The notes under the pieces: model-generated
Seen by the model: only the letters and a program-made list of their open reading frames with translations
Told to the model about the DNA's origin: nothing
Databases searched by the model: none
From: Opitutia bacterium UBA7876
GTDB lineage: Bacteria; Verrucomicrobiota; Verrucomicrobiia; Opitutales; Seribacteraceae
Direction of reading: 5' to 3'
DNA: 64,000 nt
NCBI GenBank assembly: GCA_002500665.1
Contig: DLRY01000058.1
Coordinates: forward strand, 1 to 64,000
Part shown: one piece after another, positions 17,886 through 25,684 of the stretch
How positions within the stretch are numbered: the stretch's first letter is position 1
How the letters are laid out: every line of letters starts with the position of its first letter
Program-made: the position numbers and the translations under genes

Positions 17886-19217
17886 CTACACGAGAGGATC
17901 AAGGCAATTCGGTAGGGCGGGACCGGTCAGGTGGGCGCCGGAAAAAAACAGGCCGGGGTTTGATTGCTTGAGCCTTTCGGCAACCCTTTTTCGTTTTTCG
18001 AAACCTGCATCGGGCAACGGTATGGCCCGATTCCAAGTCCTGATGCGCTGAAAAGCGGGAGAGCTCTTGATTCCAAGCAAGGAGGACAGGTCGCGGGTGA
18101 CCGTTTCGTGAATGGCCTCGTCCGCCTGTAAGGCAAGGTCGGGATTCCTCTCTCCCCCCACGAAGGTGGTGAGCAGAACCTTTCCCTCGGGAGCCCGACC
18201 GGGAAAAAGGGTACTGGAAAAGAGGGTTCCGAGGATATTCATTTCCTCAATTTCGGGAACGAGAAAACCAAAACCATCGAGGGGATGGGACAGGTCTTTT
18301 GCGTCATACCCATGGTAGACCACGCTGAGCGGAAAATGAGGAGCGTTACCTAGCATTTGGACGTCCTCCGCACCTTCCACGTTGCTCCAGTTGATTCCTC
18401 CGAGGCGGTGAGCGGGGATGGCGCAGACTACCTCATCGAAATCATCCGCCCATGATGCTCCGCCCGAAACGGACGCCTCTATCCGCCATTTTTCGGACCC
18501 TCGGGCGACCTGCGTGACTTCGTGTCCAAGAAGAACTCTTCCTTGAAGGTTTGCAAGGATGCGATTGGGCAACTCTTCAATTCCGAGCGGAAAGGAAAGA
18601 AGCCTGCTTCGTGGTAATCTTCCGGGTTCCCTTGCTCCGAAAATCATGCCCAAGAGCAAAGATCGATGTTTTTGCTCAAGTTGATGAAGGGCAGGCAAGG
18701 TATGCCTGAGGTTGAGGGTTTCCGGTCGGGCGGCGTACACCCCGGCTAGAAAGGGATTGGCCCCGTAGTCGAGAATCTCCCTGCCCATTCTGCGGGAAAC
18801 AAAGGAGGCTACCGATTCCTCATTATTGGCTTTGCCTCTTGGGAGAAAAGGCTCGAGCAAAAGCCTGAGTTTCCCGGGAAAGGAGAGAAAGCGGCTCCCC
18901 AGAAAGGACAAAAGATCGTGGGGCATGGCCACCAGTTTGCCCTTGCGGACGACGAAGCGTTTGACGGCTTCAGGGTTGGCGTCTATGGCATGGTCCAGGA
19001 TCCCTGAGTCCCTAAGCATTGCCTCGGTCTTGGCGAGCCTCAGGCTCAGGGTGTTGGGCCCATAGTCCAAGAGGAAGCCCTCGTCTTCAACGGACTCAAT
19101 AACGCCTCCGGCCCGCTTGGCCGCATCAAGGAGCGTGACTTCGTAGCCTTGACGTTCCTTTTCCCAAGCTGCGGTCAAGCCACATATCCCGCTGCCTATA
19201 ATGCAGGTTTTCTTCAC
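17886..19217 (-). CDS. hemY: Oxygen-dependent protoporphyrinogen oxidase
   Basis: The enzyme oxidises protoporphyrinogen IX to protoporphyrin IX with FAD. The 443-residue protein starts with the dinucleotide-binding motif G-S-G-I-C-G-L (about 8-14), followed by 'G-G-V-I-E-S' and a 'D-Y-G-P-N-T-L' segment conserved in PPO/amine-oxidase-type flavoproteins. A 'F-S-G-A-H-L-T-G' motif near the C-terminus matches the second FAD contact. The start is GTG 19217. It lies upstream of the hemX-hemA pair on the same strand, grouping three tetrapyrrole genes. Its 5' region is shared with the plus-strand gene at 19306 (88 bp). Confidence 0.92.
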   Translation of the reverse strand: MKKTCIIGSGICGLTAAWEKERQGYEVTLLDAAKRAGGVIESVEDEGFLLDYGPNTLSLRLAKTEAMLRDSGILDHAIDANPEAVKRFVVRKGKLVAMPHDLLSFLGSRFLSFPGKLRLLLEPFLPRGKANNEESVASFVSRRMGREILDYGANPFLAGVYAARPETLNLRHTLPALHQLEQKHRSLLLGMIFGAREPGRLPRSRLLSFPLGIEELPNRILANLQGRVLLGHEVTQVARGSEKWRIEASVSGGASWADDFDEVVCAIPAHRLGGINWSNVEGAEDVQMLGNAPHFPLSVVYHGYDAKDLSHPLDGFGFLVPEIEEMNILGTLFSSTLFPGRAPEGKVLLTTFVGGERNPDLALQADEAIHETVTRDLSSLLGIKSSPAFQRIRTWNRAIPLPDAGFEKRKRVAERLKQSNPGLFFSGAHLTGPALPNCLDPLV

Positions 19218-19305
19218 TTGCTTTGGGTTTGTTGAACGGTGTTAAGACTCTTCATTACTCGCTTTGGGCTTGGCAAGGAGACGAATGAGAAAAGAATGAG
19301 GAGTT

Positions 19306-19524
19306 ATGGAAGAGGTCGAGAATTGCTTGAGGGTAATCACCAACCCGAGGGAAGCCGGTCCCGGTGAATTGAGCGGGGCCCTTGGCAGGCTGGACGGGAT
19401 ACTACGGGAAGCTGAGCTCGACCTGCATCCCAGGCTGAAGCACTTCCTCGAGAACAGGAGCTATGCAAAGGCCTTGACCTGGCTTGAGGGAGGGCAACCG
19501 GAAAAGGGGACTTGCGGGAAATGA
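19306..19524 (+). CDS. Small conserved-looking hypothetical protein, coupled to SUI1
   Basis: I do not recognise this 72-residue product. It is mostly helical in character and has a Leu/Arg-rich centre and a short 'A-L-T-W-L-E-G' segment. A good GAGGAG site precedes its ATG. Its stop overlaps the start of the SUI1 gene by four bases (ATGA), which argues that it is a real gene translated together with that factor. Confidence 0.6.
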   Translation: MEEVENCLRVITNPREAGPGELSGALGRLDGILREAELDLHPRLKHFLENRSYAKALTWLEGGQPEKGTCGK

Positions 19525-19940
19525 GCAGGAGAGAACGGCGGGCAAAGAGGAAGCTTTCGCTTGGTTCAAATGAAGACTTCGGCTCCTCGCCGTTCGATTC
19601 CTTGGTTACGGAAGGCTTGCCGGAATCAGCCTCCTCGTCTTCCTCTCCTGCACCGGAAAGGGCCCCGGTTGACAAAAAGGATGGAATGGGAATGGGAGAC
19701 CGACTGGAGATCAGACGTGAGAAAAGCGGCCGTGGCGGAAAGACGGTAACCACTATCTCCGGATTCCGCTCTCGCATATGTCGGCAAGCGCGCAATGGGA
19801 TGCTCAAGGAAGTAAAGACCAAGCTTGGTACTGGAGGCACTTGGGATGGGGACTGCATGGAAATCCAAGGGGACAAGAGGCAGGAGCTGGTCTCTTGGTT
19901 GTCCGATTTGGGCTTTAGGCCGGTCCTTGCAGGCGGTTGA
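19521..19940 (+). CDS. yciH: SUI1/YciH-type translation initiation factor homologue
   Basis: The 139-residue protein has a variable Ser/Pro-rich N-terminal half and a C-terminal SUI1 domain. Diagnostic motifs are 'G-R-G-G-K-T-V-T' (about 72), 'L-K-T/V-K-L-G-T-G-G-T' and a final 'L-G-F-R-P-V-L-A-G-G'. The family is related to eIF1, and bacterial YciH can affect start-codon fidelity. ATG 19521 overlaps the preceding stop (ATGA); a TTG three codons upstream is possible but less likely. It converges on tatA with a 12-bp gap. Confidence 0.88.
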   Translation: MSRRERRAKRKLSLGSNEDFGSSPFDSLVTEGLPESASSSSSPAPERAPVDKKDGMGMGDRLEIRREKSGRGGKTVTTISGFRSRICRQARNGMLKEVKTKLGTGGTWDGDCMEIQGDKRQELVSWLSDLGFRPVLAGG

Positions 19941-19952
19941 CCCGCCGTTGTA

Positions 19953-20258
19953 TCAATTCGCGGTTTGCTTTTCCCCTTCTTGGGGAACCGATTTCTCTGG
20001 AGCTTTGTCCTCTTCTTTCTTTTCTTTCTTTTCGGAATCGGAGAAGTCATGATCCTCGAGAGGCTCTTGGTTCATAACATCGTTAATATCCTGCTCCCAC
20101 TCGTTCTTGGCCTTGCGAAACTCGTTCACTCCCTTGCCTAGGGAGCGGAAAAGCTCGGGCACTTTTTTGGCCCCGAAGAGTAGAAGGATTACCAGAAAAA
20201 TAAGGATAATTTCCGGTCCTTGCGGGATAAGAGCCAAGGTGTAGATTGGAGTGTTCAT
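19953..20258 (-). CDS. tatA: Sec-independent (Tat) translocase TatA/TatB component
   Basis: This 101-residue protein has one N-terminal membrane helix (about 13-30), the hinge 'L-F-G-A-K-K-V-P-E-L', an amphipathic helix with 'L-G-K-G-V-N-E-F-R-K-A' and a charged Lys/Glu/Asp tail. The Phe-Gly hinge and helix sequence are typical of TatA. TatA forms the pore that exports folded proteins with twin-arginine signals. It is encoded alone, has its own promoter (20268-20296), and lies 79 bp downstream of rpoD. Confidence 0.93.
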   Translation of the reverse strand: MNTPIYTLALIPQGPEIILIFLVILLLFGAKKVPELFRSLGKGVNEFRKAKNEWEQDINDVMNQEPLEDHDFSDSEKKEKKEEDKAPEKSVPQEGEKQTAN

Positions 20259-20267
20259 GATTACAAA

Positions 20268-20296
20268 ACTATACTCGCAGTCAGTCCTTAAGGCAA
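20268..20296 (-). promoter_or_regulatory. Strong sigma-70-type promoter of tatA, near-leaderless
   Basis: On the minus strand, -35 TTGCCT (20296-20291) and -10 TATAGT (20273-20268) are separated by exactly 17 bp. Only nine bases separate the -10 from the tatA ATG at 20258, so a start seven bases after the -10 gives a 5' leader of only two or three nucleotides and no room for a ribosome-binding site. Confidence 0.65.
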
Positions 20297-20337
20297 CTTT
20301 ATTGTCGGAGCGCGAACCAGAATAAAAAAGAGGGAAC

Positions 20338-22308
20338 TTAAAGCCCCAACTGTCTCAAAGCTTCGGGTTTGGGCTTGTTGACCGAGCTTTGGTCGGCCTC
20401 GAAGAAGCCGTGCAACTGGCGGATCCGGGTCGGATGCCTCATCTTTCGGAGGGCCTTGGCTTCTATCTGCCGGATCCTTTCGCGCGTTACCTTAAACTGC
20501 TTGCCGACCTCTTCCAAGGTTCGGCTGTACCCGTCCTTGAGGCCGAAGCGGAGGGAAAGGACGTTGCGCTCCCTTTCGGTCAGGGAATCCAGCACGTCGA
20601 GAATCTTTTCCCGCAAGAGGGAATATGCGGTCATGTCGTAGGGGTTTTCCGCACCCTTATCCTCAATGAAATCTCCGAAATTGGTATCGTCGCTGTCACC
20701 GACCGGGCTTTGCAGGGAAATTGGCTGCTGGGCCATCTTCATGATTCCCTGAACCTTGTCCAACGGGAGGCCCATTTCCAAGGCCACCTCGTCTGGAGTC
20801 GGTTCGTGGCCGAGTTCCTGCAGAAGCTGCTTCTGGATCTGCATGACCTTGTTCAGGGTCTCGATCATGTGGACGGGTATCCGGATGGTGCGGGCTTGGT
20901 CGGCGATGGAGCGGGTAATGGCCTGCCTTATCCACCAGGTGGCATAGGTCGAGAACTTGTAGCCGCGACGATATTCGAATTTCTCGACGGCCTTCATCAG
21001 CCCCATATTTCCCTCTTGGATCAAGTCAAGGAAGGAAAGGCCGCGATTGGTGTATTTCTTGGCAATGGAAATGACCAGCCGGAGGTTGGCTTCGACCATT
21101 TCGGTCTTGGCCCGGTGAGCCTTTCTCATGAAGAGGCGCAGTTCCCGGATCAAGGCAATCAACTCTTCCGGGTCCATATGGAACTTGGTCCTGGCATCTT
21201 CAAGCTCACGCTTTACACGGTCCATCTTGACCCCCTTGCGCTTAACCTTAACTGAATCCTTTTTGGCCAGAGCCTGGTTGTGAAGGTTGCGGGCGACTGC
21301 CTTGAATTCGGGCCCTCGGCGCTGGAGAAAATCCTCAAAAACCTTGAGCTTTAGGCAACACTTCTTGAAAATCGGAGCGAGGCTGGCCTCGTAGTTCTTG
21401 AAGCGGGTGGTTGCTCTTTTGCGCAGAGTCTGGTTTTTTGCGTTTTCGATGCTATTCCAGGCATTGTTGATCTTCTTAAGCAGGTCCTCGAGGGCTACGA
21501 CTTGCTTGGCAAGGCTCTTGAAATAGGTTTCCCTGCTATCGATTTTCTTGTCCAGGACAACCCGGTCGAACCGCTCTTCCCGAGCAAGGAGCTTCTTGCA
21601 TATCTCCAGTTGAAAATCAGCCGTCAGTGAAACCGAGTAGATGATCTTCAGGGCCGAACTCTCGGCTGCCTCGATTCTTTTGGAAATATCCACTTCCTCC
21701 TCACGGGTCAAAAGGGGGACCTGGCCCATCTGCTTGAGGTACATGCGAACGGGATCGTCAAGCATGTCGCTCTGGTTGGTCCTAGCTGTTTCCTCTTCGG
21801 CGTCCTCCTTCTTTTTTTTGAATTTCTCCACTTCCTTGGAATCCAGAAGCTTGATTTCAAGGTTATTGAAGATGGAAATGATGTTTTGAAGCTCCTCCGG
21901 TTGATTGGCGATATTCGGAAGGGAGTCATCGATGTCCTTGTAGGTCAAATAGCCTTGCTCACGGGAAAGATGGATGAGCTCACGAACCTTTTCGGTATCG
22001 CTGTCGTTGAGGGCATGAGGCTCGATCGTCTTGTTAACTTTCTTGGCCAGCTCCCTGGTCGAGACCTTTGCTTTGGCAGTAGCGGCTACCTTTTTGACGG
22101 GAGTCTTCTTCACGGTAGCTGGCTTTTTTGCAGGAGCCGGCTTCTTTGCCGACTTGGCTGGCCTCTTGGGGGTGGGCTTTGCCTTGGCAGCGGCCTTTCC
22201 GGCTTTCTTGGCGACGCTTGAAGCCTTGGGTTTGACAGGGGTTTTCTTAGCGGTCGATTTGGGCTTCGAAACCTTTGCGGAAGTCTTACTGGTTTTAGTT
22301 TTGGGCAT
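20338..22308 (-). CDS. rpoD: Primary sigma factor (sigma-70) with Lys/Ala/Pro-rich N-terminal tail
   Basis: Residues 1-95 are an unusual repeat-like Lys/Ala/Pro/Thr tail with many 'A-K-K-P' elements. Then come region 1.1-like sequence (about 100-170), region 1.2 'D-P-V-R-M-Y-L-K-Q-M-G' (about 183), a long non-conserved insert, region 2 with 'N-L-R-L-V-I-S-I-A-K-K-Y' and 'F-S-T-Y-A-T-W-W-I-R-Q-A', region 3, and region 4.2 with 'V-T-R-E-R-I-R-Q-I-E-A-K-A'. This is the housekeeping sigma factor that directs RNA polymerase to -35/-10 promoters. At 656 residues it is longer than most. It overlaps the dnaG stop by 14 bp (TPR-dnaG-rpoD operon). Confidence 0.97.
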   Translation of the reverse strand: MPKTKTSKTSAKVSKPKSTAKKTPVKPKASSVAKKAGKAAAKAKPTPKRPAKSAKKPAPAKKPATVKKTPVKKVAATAKAKVSTRELAKKVNKTIEPHALNDSDTEKVRELIHLSREQGYLTYKDIDDSLPNIANQPEELQNIISIFNNLEIKLLDSKEVEKFKKKKEDAEEETARTNQSDMLDDPVRMYLKQMGQVPLLTREEEVDISKRIEAAESSALKIIYSVSLTADFQLEICKKLLAREERFDRVVLDKKIDSRETYFKSLAKQVVALEDLLKKINNAWNSIENAKNQTLRKRATTRFKNYEASLAPIFKKCCLKLKVFEDFLQRRGPEFKAVARNLHNQALAKKDSVKVKRKGVKMDRVKRELEDARTKFHMDPEELIALIRELRLFMRKAHRAKTEMVEANLRLVISIAKKYTNRGLSFLDLIQEGNMGLMKAVEKFEYRRGYKFSTYATWWIRQAITRSIADQARTIRIPVHMIETLNKVMQIQKQLLQELGHEPTPDEVALEMGLPLDKVQGIMKMAQQPISLQSPVGDSDDTNFGDFIEDKGAENPYDMTAYSLLREKILDVLDSLTERERNVLSLRFGLKDGYSRTLEEVGKQFKVTRERIRQIEAKALRKMRHPTRIRQLHGFFEADQSSVNKPKPEALRQLGL

Positions 22309-24172
22309 GGGAAAGGTTGTCTTGGAAAGTGGCGGATAGTTTCGGGGGAGCGTTGAAGCTTTTGCGAATCTGGATGAGTTCTCCCCTAAGTTTCGCCTCG
22401 TCTTCAGGGTTCTCGCTGGAGTTCATCAAGTCCTTGAGAATCATGCGCTCACGACGCTTGGAAGAGCGCAGGAAAAGTCGGTTAAGGCATTCATTTACAA
22501 TATTGGGAAAGGACTCCTTGTCTTCGTCGTCAACGTCTTGGTAGAGGTGTCCCTGAAAAGCGGATCTTTCTTCCTCGTCTTCAAGGAATTCCTCCATTCG
22601 GTTAGTCGTAACCGGGCCATCCGCCTTGGTTTCGGCGAGAATCTTAGCCAAGACCCTGCCTGAAGGAACCTGCAGATCGAGCCAAGATGGATCAAATAAT
22701 TGGGCAAGAGGGCCTGCGACTCGGTTATCATGCAAAAGGACAAACAATAAATCATCTTCAGCGGTTGTCAAACGCTCAGGCTGCAAAGTAGAAGAATTAT
22801 CCTGCGAATTCAACCTCGAGCCGGCCATCTGATAAGGCCTGCGGTTTTGCAGGAATTGCTCGAAATCCTTTTTTAAGTTGTCGATGGATGCCCCAAGAAC
22901 CTTTCCGAGCTCGCGGAGGTGATCTTCCCTCTCGACGAAGGAATTAACCTTGGAAAGCGAATCGAAGAGGAAGTCACTCACTCTTTTGCGATCTGCGGGG
23001 GCAGGGTCCGCAACGTCGCGGAGCATATGTCCGTAGGCGTATCGTATGGGCGAGACTCCCCGGGCCAGCAAGTCTTCCAGTCCCTCAGACCCTTGGTCTA
23101 GCAGAACCTGATCGGGATCCGAGCCCTCCGGCAGGGTTGAGAAACGAGCGTTAAGTCCTGCCTTGAGAAAAATGGGAATGTAGTCGAAGGCCGCCTTTTG
23201 CCCGGCGGCATCCCCATCAAGGAGGCAAACGACTCCTCTTGGGTTTGATTTGCGAAGAAGGCTCGCCTGGTTTTCCCCGAGGGCGGTTCCCTGAGGGGCG
23301 ACCACGGTTCGAAAGCCTTCCACCCAGCAACGAATGGCATCAAGTTGGCCCTCAACGAGAATGAAATCGGTCTGCTCGTTGATTTCCTTGTTGGCCAAGT
23401 CGTGGTTGAAGAGCAGTTCACCCTTGGAGAAAATAGGAGTTTCAGGCGAGTTGACGTACTTGGGGGCCTTCTTTTCACCCCATTCCGGAGTGAGGGAAAG
23501 CTTGCGGGCGGTGAAACCGCAAATCCTACCGATTTTCTCACGGATCGGTATCATCAGCCTTCCGCAGAAGCGGGAGACGAATTCGCCACCCTGAAGGTTC
23601 TTGTTGAAAAGGCCCGACTGTTCCAGAATCTCGGGGGGAATGTTTTTGGCCTTGAGAAACCTTGAGAGGGCAAAACGGTCGACCGGCGAGTAGCCGATCT
23701 TGAATTCCTTGGCCGTGTCGGTAGTGAACCTTCGCTCCTTGGTCCAGTATTCGAGCGCGACGGCGCCTTCCTTACCCTCATCAAGCAAATGGCCGGCATA
23801 CCAGTCCGCAACGACCTCGTGCAAGGAGTAGAGCTCCGACTTGACCGATTTCCCGAAGGGGACCGATCCGCTTCCTTCCTCGAACTTGAGCGGAATATTG
23901 AAACGGTTGGAGAGGAACTCGATTGCCTCCATGAAGGCCAAGTTTTCCATTTTCTGGACGAAAGTTATGGCATCGCCCTTTTCCCCTGAACTGAAGCACT
24001 TGAAGAACCCTTTGTCCGGGTGAACGTAGAAGGAAGGGGTTTTTTCCTGGCTGAAGGGACTCAAGCCAACCCAACTGGACCCGCTCTTCTTAAGCTGAAC
24101 GTATGGACTGACCAAGTCGTATAGATCAATCCTGTCCTTGAGTTCGTTGACGAAATTATGGGCGAGCGGCAT
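22295..24172 (-). CDS. dnaG: DNA primase with degenerate zinc-binding domain
   Basis: DnaG makes RNA primers at the replication fork. The 625-residue protein has the N-terminal CHC2-like fold, the basic 'K-Y-x-N-S-P-E-T-P-I-F-x-K-G' polymerase motif, and a TOPRIM domain with E in 'V-E-G-Q-L-D' and 'L-D-G-D-A-A-G'. A helical C-terminus for helicase contact follows. The zinc site (normally C-x-x-H ... C-x-x-C) reads Ser-Pro-Phe-Ser and Cys-Phe-Ser-Ser, so three of four ligands are Ser. ATG 24172 is preferred over TTG 24193, which adds seven residues. It lies 21 bp after the TPR gene and overlaps rpoD by 14 bp. Confidence 0.95.
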   Translation of the reverse strand: MPLAHNFVNELKDRIDLYDLVSPYVQLKKSGSSWVGLSPFSQEKTPSFYVHPDKGFFKCFSSGEKGDAITFVQKMENLAFMEAIEFLSNRFNIPLKFEEGSGSVPFGKSVKSELYSLHEVVADWYAGHLLDEGKEGAVALEYWTKERRFTTDTAKEFKIGYSPVDRFALSRFLKAKNIPPEILEQSGLFNKNLQGGEFVSRFCGRLMIPIREKIGRICGFTARKLSLTPEWGEKKAPKYVNSPETPIFSKGELLFNHDLANKEINEQTDFILVEGQLDAIRCWVEGFRTVVAPQGTALGENQASLLRKSNPRGVVCLLDGDAAGQKAAFDYIPIFLKAGLNARFSTLPEGSDPDQVLLDQGSEGLEDLLARGVSPIRYAYGHMLRDVADPAPADRKRVSDFLFDSLSKVNSFVEREDHLRELGKVLGASIDNLKKDFEQFLQNRRPYQMAGSRLNSQDNSSTLQPERLTTAEDDLLFVLLHDNRVAGPLAQLFDPSWLDLQVPSGRVLAKILAETKADGPVTTNRMEEFLEDEEERSAFQGHLYQDVDDEDKESFPNIVNECLNRLFLRSSKRRERMILKDLMNSSENPEDEAKLRGELIQIRKSFNAPPKLSATFQDNLSHAQN

Positions 24173-24193
24173 GGAAAAACGAACCTTTTGCAA

Positions 24194-25684
24194 CTAGAGA
24201 TTTTGAATCTTGAGAAGCTCCATTTCGGCCTGTTGACCGATGACACTTCCTTCGGGGGCCTTTTCGATCAACTTGCGATAGAGGATTCCGGCCGTCACTG
24301 GCATGCGCTCGACGAGGTGGTAGCGACGGGCAAGTTGCCAGAGGATCTCCGTTGAATCGGGGAACCTCTCGAGGGCTTTCTCCAGCTCGTTGAGGTAGCG
24401 GGGCCCGGGAAGAGTCTCCCTGGCGATGCGGAGGTATTCCATATAGGTCTGCAAATCGTCAGGGTTGTGGCGTATCGCCTCGAGGATAGTCATTTCGGCC
24501 TCCCTGACCTCCCCCAGTTGAAAGTGGGACTGAGAGGAAAGCCTCCAGGCGTCAGAGCTTTCGGGGTTGTCCTTGATGGCCTTTCGGGCGGAGAGGAGAG
24601 CGCTCGTGTAATTCCCGGTCACGAAGGCGGCTCTGCCCTGCTCGAGGTGATCGAGTTCCTCGCGGACCGGGGAAGCAAAAGCATCAGCAAGTGAAAGGCT
24701 ATCCCCAGTCGGTCCCGGAATCGGCTCCGTGGGCTGGGGTTTAGGATTGTCGGAGGGCTCGAGCGGGCTGGCAGGGGATGTCTTTGGGGCTCTCGAGACG
24801 ACGGGTTCCTCTGTGGCGGGAGATGATGCCACGCTCAAGAGGGCCGAGGCAAGTTCGCTGATGGTCATTTCACCGGGAGAAAGGCCCCGTTCGGAATAAT
24901 CGGAGCCTCTCCGCTTGCGCAAAAGTTCGGCTGCTTCTCCGCTCAGTCCGCTTCCCTCGATTGTTCCGGGGTTGGATTTTTCGATGGCGAGGACCAGAGC
25001 CTCGGCGGAAGATTCGTCTCCGGTCGCAAGTTTTACCCTCAGCAGACCGAGAAGGGGGCGGGGCGTGATGCCATCTTCTTTCCGAGCGGATTCCCTGTAC
25101 CAGTGCTCGGCTTGGACGAGCAGGTTCTTCTGGAAGAAAAGCTCCGCCATAATGAGGCAGTCCTCGTGCGTCGCATGCTCAGTGGCCATGCCGAAGGAGT
25201 TGAGGGCTTCAGTGTGCTTTCCGGTCTTTGCCAGAACTCGGCCGTAGGCCAGCCGAGCTTCCTTGTCGTCGGGGTTTTGTTCAAGGTAACCGGAATAACG
25301 GGACTCGGCCGAACCGGCGTCACCGGCTTTGAGGTAGGCAAGGGCGGCTTCCTTGAGAAGTTCCTTCCTGGCTCCGGCCGAAAGTGCCTGGTCGAAACGA
25401 AAGGCCGACTCCGCGAACTGCTCCGAGTCGAACAAGGCTCTCCCAAGGTGGGTGAGAATCTCGGGGGAGTCGGGAAAGTCCTTGTTGTGCCTCCGAAGAA
25501 GTTCGACCGCTTCCTCGGGTTTGCCGGTGACTCTTTTCTCAAGGGCATCGCTGAGGTCGGGGAGGGGCTTGGAGGGAGGCGTCGACGGGGTGGTTGTGGT
25601 AACGGGTTCCTCGGAACATGCCAAAAGAGCAAGCGAGATTGACCCGAGGGTCATGATTCGTAAACATATTTTCCCAAAGCGCAT
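24194..25684 (-). CDS. TPR-repeat lipoprotein
   Basis: The 496-residue protein begins with a lipoprotein signal (lipobox L-L-A-C at about 20-23), then a Thr/Pro/Ser linker. Two blocks of TPR-like helix pairs follow (about 55-200 and 340-490) with Ala/Gly-Tyr/Leu spacing, joined by a Pro/Ser-rich linker (about 280-345). TPR lipoproteins of this kind are envelope scaffolds; no specific partner is known here. It is the first gene of the dnaG-rpoD operon. The start may be ATG 25684 or ATG 25654, ten codons later; both leave the lipobox intact. Confidence 0.85.
   Translation of the reverse strand: MRFGKICLRIMTLGSISLALLACSEEPVTTTTPSTPPSKPLPDLSDALEKRVTGKPEEAVELLRRHNKDFPDSPEILTHLGRALFDSEQFAESAFRFDQALSAGARKELLKEAALAYLKAGDAGSAESRYSGYLEQNPDDKEARLAYGRVLAKTGKHTEALNSFGMATEHATHEDCLIMAELFFQKNLLVQAEHWYRESARKEDGITPRPLLGLLRVKLATGDESSAEALVLAIEKSNPGTIEGSGLSGEAAELLRKRRGSDYSERGLSPGEMTISELASALLSVASSPATEEPVVSRAPKTSPASPLEPSDNPKPQPTEPIPGPTGDSLSLADAFASPVREELDHLEQGRAAFVTGNYTSALLSARKAIKDNPESSDAWRLSSQSHFQLGEVREAEMTILEAIRHNPDDLQTYMEYLRIARETLPGPRYLNELEKALERFPDSTEILWQLARRYHLVERMPVTAGILYRKLIEKAPEGSVIGQQAEMELLKIQNL

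Noticed and set aside
20389..21255. 288-codon plus-strand frame inside rpoD
   Set aside because: It lies opposite the sigma-factor conserved regions; a shadow of GC-rich codons.
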